Shown here: positions 10,356 through 20,935 of the stretch, in pieces
How positions within the stretch are numbered: position 1 is the first letter of the stretch
How the letters are laid out: the number at the start of each line of letters is the position of its first letter
NCBI GenBank assembly: GCA_947685225.1
Contig: CANTUV010000032.1
Coordinates: forward strand, 26,233,501-26,297,500
Source: Garcia nutans
Lineage: Eukaryota; Streptophyta; Magnoliopsida; Malpighiales; Euphorbiaceae
Direction: 5' to 3'
Length of the DNA stretch: 64,000 bases
Notes under the pieces: model-generated
The model's input: the letters and a program-made list of their open reading frames with translations, nothing else
Told to the model about the DNA's origin: nothing
Database searches by the model: none
Program-made: the position numbers and the translations under genes

Positions 10356-11591
10356 ATGAATCCCCTTTTTAATCACGTGATGCATAATTGGACCAAAAGT
10401 CTCCACAACGTTGAAAGGATCAACATGGGGAGGTAAGGGTTGAAAGCTGTCGCCACCCTCAGAGGTGTAGCTATAGACTGGGATTTCTTGCACTCTTGCA
10501 TCAGGTTTTGGGATCCCCAAGCCCATGTTTTCAGATTTGGGGCTCGGATGGAGGAAATGTGTCCTCTTTTTGAGGAGTTCTGCTCGATCATTGGGTGCGA
10601 CCCAAATGCCCCTCTTGTGAGGCATGAGGTCCAAATCGGCTATGTGGGATCTTTTCAGAGACTTTTTAGCTTCACAAAACCCCAAGCCCAAGCTATGATT
10701 GTAGATGGGGATAAGACGATGATGCTTCCCCTAATTGATGAATTCTTGACCGCCGATTTTGAAGACGATATTCAATTGAGGCATAGAATGCGAGCCTTCG
10801 TCTTTTGTCTGTTAGCTGGGTTCCTCTTCAACCGTGACCCCGGCTTTGGAGATTTGAGACTTTGCCCAATGGTTAAGCAAATGGAAGAGCTCAACTGTAT
10901 CGGGGGCATGATCCTGGCTGAGACTATTCAGAGTCTCGACAGATGTGCACTTGGATTTGAACGTTGGACCGTCACCCCAGTCATCCTTCAGGTAATTTAT
11001 ACCTTTTGTTTCTTTTGCTTATTCCATCATCTCTCTTTTCCTTTGTAAAATAGAAAGGATCTATTTTTTCAGGTTTGGCTGAGAGATCATCTTCGAGTGG
11101 TTGCAGCCCCCCAGACTTTGACCTACAACCCTTCGCAGTACCGCACCAGGAAAATTCAGATTTCTTTTCCCTCTATGGCCGAATGGACTGTTTGGCTGTT
11201 TGAGCTTGGACCGGAAGAATTATTATGGTCCGTCCCTTGGTATAGGATTCCTCAATTCATGGAGGCAAATGCCATGCACAACCATGTCTACCTGCTTGGG
11301 TTCACTCACAGTACTTGGTACAGCGCTTCCCGCGTCCTCAGGCAGATGGGTATTGATCAGAGAGTTCCCCTTCCTGTCGGGCTTACCATTGCTTCTCCCA
11401 TTACCCCCGGGGTTACTCGGGCTGTTCTACAGACTTGGGTCAGAGACCATCGGATGATCAGGCCTTGTGCAGAGCCTTCCCTCGTTCAGCCCACTCCAGA
11501 GTACAGGACCTGGTTTATAGCTGAGGTTTGGCCCGTTGAGAAACCGAGGAGGTGTGCATTGCTGCAGGAGTTGGAGGGAGAGGGGGTGTAG
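10356..11591 (+). pseudogene. DUF7745-like antisense gene, two exons, one premature stop
   Basis: ATG at 10356 opens a frame that meets TAA at 10434-10436 (codon 27) and then continues without stops to 10991. An 81-bp intron (10992-11072, GT...AG, phase 0) joins it to 11073-11591, ending in TAG. The product would be about 384 residues. Diagnostic blocks are WDFLHSCIRFWD, EEMCPLFEEFCSIIGCDP, FCLLAGFLF, LCPMVKQMEE and AETIQSLD, then VWLRDHL right after the intron and ASRVLRQMG near the C terminus. These match DUF7745-type proteins, which are found with Tat retroelements and are related to plant mobile domains. The intron sits before a W-x-x-(E/D)-(Y/H) block, as intron 1 of the PMD gene does. 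The gene runs convergently toward the pol 3' end. One substitution accounts for the break. Confidence 0.7.
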
Positions 11592-12111
11592 GATTTAGAT
11601 CCCAGGGTGACTCCATTGTCTTTTATGTTTTTGGGTTGTTTTTACCTTTTTGGTTTTTGGGGGAATATGACTTGACCTTTTTGTGTTTTATAGGCTGAAT
11701 GACTCTTTTTGTAACAGATGATTCTCTTTTTGTAATGAATGATTCTTAATGAATGACCCTTTTGTTTGTTTTCCAAGCATTATCTACTTTATTTATTTGC
11801 TTTTATTTTTGCCTAAGCCGTCCTTTCGGATTTTCAACTTAGCGAGCTTTTACCCATTCTTGCCTAAGCCGCCCTTTGCGGGTTTTCTGCTTAGCGGGCC
11901 CCACTATTGCCTAAGCCGCCCTTTGTGGGTTTTCGGCTTAGCGGGATCTTTTATTTTTTTTTTTTTTTGTTGTTTTGTTTTTTTTTTGGCAAAAGAAAGA
12001 TGAATGAATGATTTTTATTAAAATTTAGACCGTGCTCAAGGAGAGCTGCCTACATATCTCGAATTAGTTTGCGAGAATCAGGTCTAATGTAGTTCCTTAT
12101 GGAATGCATGA
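11592..12111. other. convergent 3' intergenic region with triple hairpin repeat
   Basis: Separates the plus-strand DUF7745-like gene from the 3' end of minus-strand pol. Three units beginning GCCTAAGCCG start at 11811, 11862 and 11909; in the third the arms CTAAGCCG and CGGCTTAG pair perfectly. A T/G-rich stretch follows at 11950-11990. A shared two-way terminator or RNA-processing site is possible; this is inferred. Confidence 0.55.
12042..12097. repeat. GCCTACATA...AATGTAGTTC imperfect hairpin motif
   Basis: GCTGCCTACATATCTCG is followed by CGAGAATCAGGTCTAATGTAGTTCC-like sequence, pairing as an imperfect hairpin. A similar block (TGCCTACATACTCCC ... CCAATGTAGTTCGG) lies in the LTR at about 18635-18680. 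Apparently a repeated structural element of this retroelement. Confidence 0.5.
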
Positions 12112-15100
12112 TCATACATAATATTTCTTTAGTTGATCCAGATTGCATGGGTTTGTGAACTCCAGACCATCCAAATCAGACAAGATGACGGCTCCGCCGG
12201 AAAGTATTTTCTTCAAAATGTAGGGTCCCGCCCAATGAGGACGAAACTTCCCACGAGGATCTGTAACATGTGTTCTGATCTCCTTCAAAACCAACAACCT
12301 TCTTCCAACTTTCGATCTTTGACCTTTTTGTTGAAATGTCTGGCCATTCGCCTTTGATACCCTTGAATCTGATGTAGAGCTTGAAGTCTTTTTTCATCCA
12401 AACTCAACAACTGATGATGATAATTGCTGATCCATTCAGCTTCATTTATCTGACTTTCTTGAATTATCCTCGCCGATTGAACTTCCAGTTCAATGGGGAG
12501 TACTGCTTCCATTCCGTATACCAGTGAATACGGGGTTGCCCCAGTAGGAGTTCTAACTGATGTTCTGTATCCCCACAAAGCCAGTGGTAACTTCTCATGC
12601 CAACGCCTATGTTCCTTGATCATTTTTTGTATGATCACCTTTATAGACTTGTTCGCTGCTTCTACAGCTCCATTTGTTTGGGGTCTATAAGGAGAGGACT
12701 TATGATGTTGGATTTTCTTATCCTGCAAGAGTTTAGCAAATTCGGCTTGGAAATGAGTTCCATTATCTGTGATAATCTCGAATGGTGTTCCGTACCGACA
12801 AAGGATGTTGGTTCGGACAAATTGTGCTGCCTTTTTGGCGTCTAATTCTGCATAGGAAGCTGCTTCAACCCACTTTATGAAGTAATCCACTGCTACCAAG
12901 ATAAACTGATGTCCATTTGATGCTTTTGGATGTATTTTGCCAATTATATCAATTCCCCAAGTAGCGAAGGGCCATGGAGAAGTGATTGGATTCAGGGCGA
13001 CAGGAGGTTGCTTCTGCAGCTTAGCAAATATCTGACACTGATGGCATTCTTGCACAAATGCCACACAGTCTGCATTCATGGTGGACCAGTAATATCCTAG
13101 ATTGGCTATTTTTCGAGCCAAGGCGATCCCATACATGTGTGGTCCTGATTCGCCACCATGTACCATTTCCATTATTTGCTTGGCCTCCGCTTCACTCACA
13201 CACCTTAGGTGCATTCCATTCCAACTCCTCTTGTAGAGGATATCTTCATTAAGAATGTAACCTGTGGCAAGCTGCCTTATTGCCCTCTGATCAACCTTTG
13301 ATGATCCCTCCGGATAATTTCCATCCTTGAGATAGGTCTTGATATCCCAAAACCATGGTTTACCATCGGCCAAGTGCATTACATGGGCGGGTTGCTTTTG
13401 AAGCTGAACTTTCAATGGACGAATGACTTTCCCCTCCCTGATATTGATCATGGAAGCTAAAGTAGCCAAGGCATCAGCAAACTGATTCTTTGCTCTTGGG
13501 AGATATTCGAAGGACAGATCATTGAACTGTTGTGCCAAATGATCAAGGCGTTATAGGTAAGGAACCAAACGCTCTTCTCTTATCTTCCATTTCCTTAAAG
13601 CTTGTGATACTATTAAAATAGAATCACCATAGACCTTTAGGTCCTTAATCCCCAATTCTAGGGCGGCTTCCAGCCCATTAATGCAAGCTTCATATTCTGC
13701 TTCGTTGTTTGTGCAGCTAAAGTCAAGCTTAACTGCGAATGGAATGTATTCTCCACAAGGAGTTTTGAACACAATCCCAATTCCGTTTCCATGATAATTG
13801 GATGCCCCATCAAAATACATCTCCCAAACACTTCTTTCCACGTTCAAGAGGTCTTCATCAGGGAAACCCATTTCTCGCATCTCGTCATTCACGGGTAATT
13901 CTGCTAATTGGTCAGCTATCGCCCCGCCTTTCACAGCTTTCCTTTGAACAAATTTCAAGTCAAAGGCTGCCAATGTTGACACCCACTTAGCCATTTTGCT
14001 GTCCAAAACAGGCCTCTCCATAAGGAATTTCAAGGGACTCTGTTCTGCCATGACATAAGTAGTGTAAGAAGACAAGCAGTGTTGCAACTTCGTGCAAGCC
14101 CAATACAACGCTAAACACAACTTCTCAATCCTGTTATACTTTAACTCATAGTCCAGCATCCTTTTGCTGAGGCAGTAAATTGCATTTTCTACCTTTGTAT
14201 CTTCGGCTTCTTGAGCTAGCATTGCACCCATGGCTTCATCTGTTACAGACAAATACAAGAGCAGAGGTTTTCCCATTCTGGGAGGTTGTAGAATTGGCGG
14301 ACTTAACAAGTATTCTTTGATCTTGTCGAAGGCCTTCTGACAGTCTTCATTCCATTCTTGCGAAGCACCTTTCCTTAGTAGCTTAAAGATTGGACCACAA
14401 GTCTCTGCCAATTGCGATATGAATCGACTGATATACTGTAATCTACCTAGCAAGCCTCGAATCTCTTTCTCTGTTCTTGGTGGAGGCATTTTCAGAATAG
14501 CCTTTGACTTTGCTGGATCAACTTCTATTCCTTTTTTGCTGACCAGATATCCCAAAAATAAGTCTGATGTCGCACCAAAGAGGCATTTTGCAGGATTAAG
14601 CTTCAAATTGTACTTGCGAAGTCTAAGGAAGAACTTCTCAAGTGCTTCAACGTGTTCTTCTGGAGATTTTGACTTAACAATCATATCATCAACATACACT
14701 TCTACTTCCTTATGAATCATGTCATGAAAGACTGTTGTCGCCATCCTTTGGTAGGTAGCCCCTGCATTTATCAACCCAAAAGGCATAACCCTGTAGCAGA
14801 AAGTGCCCCATTCTGTGATGAAAGCTGTCTTCTCTTTGTCTAGTGGGTGAACTAGGATCTGATTGTATCCAACCGCAAGGTCAGTCATGGAAACCATCAG
14901 ATGCCCAGCCATCCTGTCTATCAGCAAATCGATGTGTGGTAGCGGGAAATCGTCCTTGGGACAAGCCTTATTCAGATCTCTATAATTAACACACATCCTG
15001 ACCTTTCCGTCTTTCTTCGGGACCGGTACGATGTTTGCTAACCATGAAGGGTAGGCAATTGGTTCTATGAACTTATTGTCCAGTTGCTTGGCAACCTCCT

Positions 15101-17252
15101 CTTTAATTTTCAAAGACCATTCTGGCTTCATCCTTCTCAATTTCTGCTTAACCGGCTTCGCATCGGGGTATAGCGGAATCTTGTGAACTGCTATGGCTGG
15201 GTCTATTCCCGTGACATCACTTGTCTTCCACATGAAGCAGTCGGCATACTTTCTGATGCACTCAAGAACCTGTTCCTTATTCACACAATCATATGCAATG
15301 TATGTATGTTCATTTTCTTTTCCAATTATTATCTTTTCATTTATTTCTTTTATTTCATTTATTTCATTTTTGCTAGATAATGCTTGGAAAGCAAAAGACA
15401 TAGGGTAACCAAGAATCTGAACAATTTCATTGATAATGGTGGAGTCATTCTCCAAGATTACATTAGATTTGACATTAGGGTTCCCTAAATCTGAAACTAC
15501 AGAAGACTCAGAATTAGACTCTGACTTGGTTTTTGACTCAGAATTAGTACAAGACTCGGTACAAGACTCAAGTTCAGGGTGTGACACAGGACTAGGTTTA
15601 ACCTCAACAGCTTGTCCCTCCTCGGCGTACCAGTTTCTCAGCGGTCCATCCGTGGTCTTGATCAGCTTTGTGAAATCCCTATTGTCTTCAAAATTGGTTA
15701 TCATAGCAACCTCATCAAAGAGACTAGGCCGCATGAAATCTTCCATTTGGGGGTCAGTTTCAAGTTCTGGCTCTGGTGTTTTCTTATGGGGGGGATTTGA
15801 GGTTGTAGGGGTTTTTCCCAAGTCAAGTGGCTGATATTGTCTTCCACTTCTTGTCAGAGCACTGACCTCTTCAGCGAGTTCGTTCAAATCTAACACACAC
15901 ACTTCATTCATTTCCAAGAGAAGTTTGAAAGGATCAAACAACTCTTCTTCCACAGTAATGGCGTGGATGGAATGATTGGGCAAAGGGTTAGTGTTGATGT
16001 TTGGTTGCCTCCTGAGAGGAATGATGTCGCCACTATCCACCAGATCCTGGATGCGGTTTTTGAGTGTCCAGCAAGCATCTGTTTTATGCCCATTCCCTTG
16101 ATGGTATTCACAGTATTCATTGACTTTATAACTGGAAGGTAATGGGTTTGGAGGAGGTCTTAGGTCCAAAGGCTTCAAATATTTCCCTTCCACAGCCTTT
16201 TTAAACACCAAATGAAGAGGTACCCCAAGGTCAGTATATTGCCTTCTTGGCTGATTTCTCGGCCCAAGATTGCCCACACGTAAAGGATTCGCAGGGGCAA
16301 TATTGGCCACTTGATTGACCTTGCTTGAGGAAGGAGTTTGGCTTTGTTTCTTATATTTCGATGCAGCCCCCTCATCCACTATTTTACCCAACTGTATCAA
16401 ATCTTCTACCTTGGTTGCAGTTGCAATGAGCGATTTGAAAGTAGGTAGATATTGGGTTTGCAGTTGAGCCTGATATGTAGGTCTTAAATTCTTGATTATG
16501 ATATCAATCTGCTCTTGTTCTGAAGGGCGATTGATCATCTGGGCGGCTTTTGCCCTCCAACTCGTAAGGAACGAGGAGAAGGGTTCATTGTTGTTCTGCT
16601 TGGTAGTCTCAAGCTCCCTTCTGGTGACATCCACCTCAATATTGTAGTGGTATTGAGAGTTAAATGCATTGCAGATGTCTTCCCATGTCTTAATCTTGGA
16701 ACGGTCTAGACTCACAAACCATTTAAGTGCAGCCCCAGTCAGGGATTGTTGGAAGAGTTGAGCAAAGAGCTCATCATTTAAACCCCATGGGCTCAAGGCC
16801 CCCACATACATCTTCAAATGGGTTTTAGGGCAAGTGGTCCCATCAAATCTGTCCATCCCCGGCATCTTGAATTTTGGAGGTAATCTGGCTTGGGGAAACA
16901 AGGATAAGGAATCCATGTCTACCACCTCTTTGTGAGTTTTCATGGCAGTGATTGACCTCTCAAGCAATTCAAGTTTCCTTTTCAGTTCATCTGTTTCATT
17001 CTTGGAGGGTGGATCCTCCAAATTGATGACAGGGGTATTAATCTGAGCAGTCACGGGGGTACTAGTTTGCCCCACAATGGGTTCCTTCCCCAAATTTCCA
17101 GGAATAGGGACTGTCTTTGGTGCTCCTTCTAATTCAGCCAGAATGGCTACCCTTCGGGCGGCTAAAGCTTCATCAATTTTTTCTTGCATTCTAGCTTCAA
17201 TTTCCTTAACCTGACCATCCAGCAAAGCTTTAATCTGTTCAATTGTGGCCAT
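12112..17252 (-). pseudogene. Tat-lineage Ty3 gag-pol polyprotein, broken
   Basis: Start ATG at 17252 (MATIEQ); the frame is open further upstream but without an ATG. Gag has a C-x2-H-x4-H-x4-C finger near residue 381 (CEYHQGNGHKTDAC). RT follows with CVNYRDLN and YVDDMIVKS near 14690, then RNase H, then a second RNase H (MYFDGAS, Asp about residue 1148, and NNEAEYEA). This dual RNase H marks the Tat/Ogre group. After an in-frame TAA at 13553-13551, integrase continues with an HHCC finger and D-D-E blocks (WGIDIIG, TDNGTHF, GAVEAANK). A one-base frameshift near 12290 precedes the C-terminal GKFRPHWAGPYILKK block, and there is no chromodomain. No D-S/T-G protease is visible between the gag finger and RT. 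The element cannot make its own complete polyprotein. Confidence 0.85.
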
Positions 17253-18321
17253 TTCAGTAATTGGAGTAGTTGGTGAAGTTGAGGTAGTAGAACTTGTAGG
17301 GGATAGCACAGTTGGTGTTGATGTGTCTGGTGTAGGTGAAGGTACACGGACAGAGGGTACCTGAAAAGGTCAAGGGTAAAAAATCAGGGTGGTGTGTAGG
17401 GTAGGAAAACTCTTAGTCCACTTATGTACATCAAAATTTTCCCCAAAACAATGTTGTTATGTTGCATGAATGCACCTCATCACATCACAATTCATTTTAA
17501 TGGATTGCGGCACTATCATTGGGTACATACAACCTAAGGGAAGGTTCTATTGTTATGTAAAAATAGAGAATCGGCTTATCATAGGGACCCTTGAGTCTTG
17601 AGTAAGATATACCTAACCACATGTGAAACAAGGAGTTTCGCGTGGGTCCAACAGTACGATTACTCATGGGCCACTCCAAAAGGATTGGAATGGTTTGCGA
17701 CAACAGGGAGGACGCTTTGGCTGTCCGCCGGCATAATCAAGGAGACCTGCCGGTCAGCGCTACTTGCTATCCAGACTCAGAACTTTGAACAGAAAGAGAA
17801 GAAATTCATTTGAAAACAATTTTTTATGCAATGGAGGAAAAGGATTCCCCCATATATGCAAGAGAAAAAGATTCTCTGAATGACAAAACAAATGCACAAT
17901 TTATCAAATAAGGGACCATTAAAGGAAAAAGATTCCTTTTGTCAACTTTCAATCCAACATCCTTAAAGAAAGGATATATAATGCTAGGGTACCCTGCAAA
18001 ATGAATAAAAATACCCTAAAGAAGGGCAAATCAGTTAAACGAATAATAATAACAGTCTACTATAATTCCATAAATCATTATTATTATCATTTTTTTATTA
18101 TTTTTTTTTGCGTAATATATAGCCATTATTTTATTTATTATTATTTTTTTATGGTCCCCAGGAAGATATTTTTTTTTTCAATTTTCAGTACTAATGTCTT
18201 TAAAGAAAAGACAACCATTGCTAAGGTACCCTGCCAAAATAAATAAAAATACCCTAAAGAATGGTCAGTTAGTCAAATAAACAATAGTAGTCCACTAGGA
18301 TCACATAAATCATTTTTATGT
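17253..18321 (-). other. Tat 5' leader with an internal direct repeat
   Basis: The untranslated leader between PBS and gag. Two related blocks, about 17951-18075 and 18186-18312, share GGTACCCTGC, AATAAAAATACCCTAAAGAA and CATAAATCATT and differ by substitutions, so the part next to the PBS was duplicated (period about 235 bp). A T-rich tract separates them. No ORF is supported. Confidence 0.6.
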
Positions 18322-18339
18322 TCCCCAGTGGAGTCGCCA
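18322..18339 (-). promoter_or_regulatory. primer binding site of Tat element
   Basis: The minus strand reads TGGCGACTCCACTGGGGA, three bases inside the LTR end. This is the tRNA-Arg-type PBS typical of Tat/Ogre elements. Confidence 0.85.
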
Positions 18340-18634
18340 ATCTGTGAACCTCGGTTTTCCGCCCGAAAAGGATCCGGGCGAAAGTTCACTCGTTGTCGGG
18401 AGTCGCCACTCAGTTTATTTTGTTCGAAGGGAAAAACTAAGAAAACCCTTGTTTGACTCCAATAACTTGTCCAATGTAAAGGTTTCTAGTCTGCGAACCC
18501 AAGGAGGATTCGGGGACTATGTCATGCATTTGACTAACTTGCAAAAAGAACAAATTTAAAAGGAATGAAGAAAAGAAGAGACAGATTGTTAGTAAATTGT
18601 GGGCTTGCTATTTGGGGTGAATCCCAAATATGCC

Positions 18635-18680
18635 TACATACTCCCGTTTGAATAGGAGATCAAAGCCAATGTAGTTCGGA
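18635..18680. repeat. LTR copy of the GCCTACATA...TGTAGTTC motif
   Basis: The LTR copy of the structural motif described at 12042-12097, in the same orientation. Confidence 0.45.
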
Positions 18681-18749
18681 AAAGCCTATTTAAAGGCGAT
18701 AAAAATTATGCTTCATGCATGTGTGTGTGTATGCTTCGTGCATTGTCGG

Positions 18750-19180
18750 GCTTTTTGCCAAATTGGTGAGATTTAGCACTTAGTGCTAAATGGTGAAATT
18801 TAGGTACTTTGTACCAAAAAGATGCAAATTTTAGGCCTTTGGCCAAATGTGAGATTTTGAGCACTTAGTGCTTCGTGCTGGTGTCAGGCTTCATGCCAAG
18901 TATTGATCGGGCTTTTTGCCAAATTTGTGAAATTTAGCACTTAGTGCTAAATGGTGCAATTTTAGGTACTTTGTACCAAAAGGATGTAAATTTTGGGCCT
19001 TTGGCCTGCATTGTCGGGCTTCATGCCAAAATGGTGAGTTTTAGCACTTAGTGCTAAATGTGAAATTTAGGTACTTGGTACCGAAAAAGGTGCGATTTAG
19101 GCTCCGTGCCAAAAAGTTGATTTTAATTGTGAAATGTAGGTACTTTGTACCGGAAAGATGTAATTTGGGCTTTATGCCAA
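18750..19180. repeat. array of micro-palindromes in Tat LTR
   Basis: Repeated short hairpins with 3-nt centres: TAGCACTTAGTGCTA (18774-18788 and two further copies), GGTACTTTGTACC (18803-18815 and similar later ones), GGCCTTTGGCC (18834-18844), GGCTTCATGCC, GGCTTTTTGCC and GGCTCCGTGCC. About 15 occur within 430 bp, separated by AAATTTAG-like linkers. They lie downstream of the LTR TATA motif and so would be transcribed. Confidence 0.8.
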
Positions 19181-19479
19181 CAGATTGATTAATTAGTCCA
19201 TTAGGCCCTCAGACCTAAAAAGATTAGGTCTTTGACCGAGAAGAAATTGAGAAGAAGATTAGAATGCTTATGATATGCTCGAATTGACCAAAAATGAATT
19301 ATGATATTACCTTGATTAGAATTTTTCCACTTCTAAGTTCCAGATCTTGTTTCCTTGCACTTTTGAGTATGATTCTTGCTTTCTACAACACAATATTAGA
19401 AATTCTTAAGCATAAAAATTTCGTCAGCATCTGGGCGTAGGAAGTCCAAAGGTTTTCTTTTTTTTTGAAAATTTGAAGC

Positions 19480-19542
19480 CTATTTATAGGCAAAATCGGG
19501 CTGGACGGCGGCCGGGCCGCCAGCCACGGCGGCCGAGCCGCC
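19480..19542 (-). promoter_or_regulatory. Tat LTR core promoter: GCC-box palindromes plus TATA
   Basis: Two GGCGGCC(G/A)GGCC-type palindromes start at 19507 and 19528, 21 bp apart. Downstream on the minus strand TATAAATA lies at plus 19480-19487. The copy at 19528-19542 is identical to the first palindrome at 10198-10212. Confidence 0.65.
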
Positions 19543-19763
19543 GGACTGGCCCACCGCGACTCGCGCTATTTCTGCTAAAACTGACTTTTCGGGAGCCACG
19601 GGCCTCCAAAAATTATTCCGGGACCATATCCGTGATCCTCACGTCGTCCCGGACATTTCAAGTACCATGAAGACATACTTTCGGCGGACTTTTACCGTTG
19701 TCCCCCGGTCTGGCTTGGTCTGAGGAAATTGGCCTTCCGAGCCCCAAAATTCGAGTGTTCACA

Positions 19764-20935
19764 GTTACATATGCATGCCATCTCGTTAATCGCTTACCAT
19801 CAACTACTATTGGTGGTAAAACACCTTTGGAGATGTGGTCTAAAAAACCTACTACTAATTATGATTCCTTAAGTGTGTTTGGTTCCACTGCATACTACCA
19901 TGTTAAGGAATCAAAGTTAGATCCAAGGACAAAGAAAGCGCTCTTTATGGGGATTACCACTGGTGTGAACGGACTTCATCTTTGGTGTACAGAAACAAAG
20001 AAGATAGTCTTTAGCAGAAATGTTACCTTTGATGAGTCTACCATGTTAAAAAAGGTAACAAATAAAATTGTTCAGCAAATAGATGGTACTCCGCAACAGG
20101 TAGAGTTTGAAAGAAGAATTGTTGACCCAGCAACAAATAAAATAGATAAAAATACTCCTATGGTAGAGGTGGATTTAGATGAAGAAGGGGTTCCAACCTA
20201 AGAAACCCCACAGCAACAAGAATCTATTGCAACAAATAGGCCACAATGAGAGATTCGCAAACCTGCTCGATTTGATGATATGGTGGCTTATGCATCCCTA
20301 ATTGCAAATGATGGCATTCCTAGCACTTATAATGAAGCTGTCCAAAGTTCAGAAAAGGAAAATTGGAGGAAGGTCATGGATAATGAAATGCAGTCTTTTA
20401 GAAAGAATCAGACATGGAAGCTAGCTAATCTTCCAAAGGGAAAGAAGGCAATTGGATGCAAATGAGTATATACAAAGAAAGAAGGATTTCCTGACAAGAA
20501 TGATGTTCGCTACAAGGCAAGATTGGTAGCTAAAGGCTATGCTCAGATGGAGGAAATTGATTATAATGAAGTATTTTCTCTAGTTGTAAAACATTCCTCC
20601 ATTAGAATTTTATTAGCCTTGATAGCACAATTGGATTTGAAACTCGTTCAACTTGATGTAAAAACTGCATTTCTACATGGAGACTTAGAAGAGGTAATCT
20701 ATATAACTCATCCATAAGGGTTCAAGGTTGCTAGAGAAGAAAAACGGGTATGTAAATTGGAAAAATCGTTATACGGATTGAAACAATCTCCGAGACAGTG
20801 GTACAAATGATTTGACAATTTTATGATGAGACAGAAGTACACAAGGAGCACTGGCAAGCTGTGAAATGGATTCTATGGTATATTCTGAACACCGTAAATG
20901 TTGAATTGAAGATGAGCGCTTTAGAGCGCAATTGG
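19764..20935 (+). pseudogene. Ty1/copia (Tork-like) integrase-RT remnant, copy 1
   Basis: Begins mid-integrase, right at the Tat LTR border: ACHLVNRLPSTTIGGKTPLE, VFGSTAYYHVKESKLDPR, then a linker and RT (KARLVAKGYAQMEE, LDVKTAFLHGDLEE). Stops occur at 20201, 20248, 20463, 20716 and 20808, several being single C-to-T type changes; copy 2 keeps CGA where copy 1 has TGA at 20808. After FDNFMMRQKYT the sequence jumps to an RNase H piece (HWQAVKWILWYIL), so the YVDD part of RT was deleted. Non-functional. Confidence 0.85.
20124..20242 (+). repeat. 119-bp segment S (direct orientation)
   Basis: Part of the copia integrase-RT linker, from GACCCAGC to AATAGGCC. It is found again as an exact-length reverse complement at 21802-21920. 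Confidence 0.9.

Larger units (their letters stand above)
8374..19763 (-). mobile_element. Tat-lineage Ty3 retrotransposon, left end truncated
   Basis: Order on the minus strand: 5' LTR, PBS, leader, gag-pol, convergent spacer, two antisense intron-bearing genes, then loss of the 3' LTR. The right boundary is exact (copia sequence starts at 19764, next five bases GTTAC). The left boundary is unresolved within 7741-8373, so no TSD can be checked. That both antisense genes belong to this element is inferred from known Tat extra ORFs and the promoter module shared with the LTR. Confidence 0.65.
18343..19763 (-). mobile_element. 5' LTR of Tat element
   Basis: Plus-strand ends TGTGAACC (18343) and GTTCACA (19763) are inverted partners, giving a 1421-bp LTR whose inner end abuts the PBS. 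It contains a micro-palindrome array (18750-19180), two GCC-type palindromes and a minus-strand TATAAATA. Copia integrase sequence starts at the next base, so the outer boundary is precise. The partner LTR was not found in the window. Confidence 0.85.

Noticed and set aside
10433..10533. Possible extra intron that would remove the premature TAA of the DUF7745-like gene
   Set aside because: AG|GTAAG looks like a donor, but the only nearby acceptor would delete the conserved WDFLHSC...FWD block.
12493..12845. Plus-strand ORFs opposite pol
   Set aside because: Frame shadows of the minus-strand integrase; no motif of their own.
18750..19180. Regular short palindromes resembling a CRISPR-like array
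   Set aside because: Plant nuclear DNA, no spacers of constant length, repeats differ in sequence; these are LTR hairpins.
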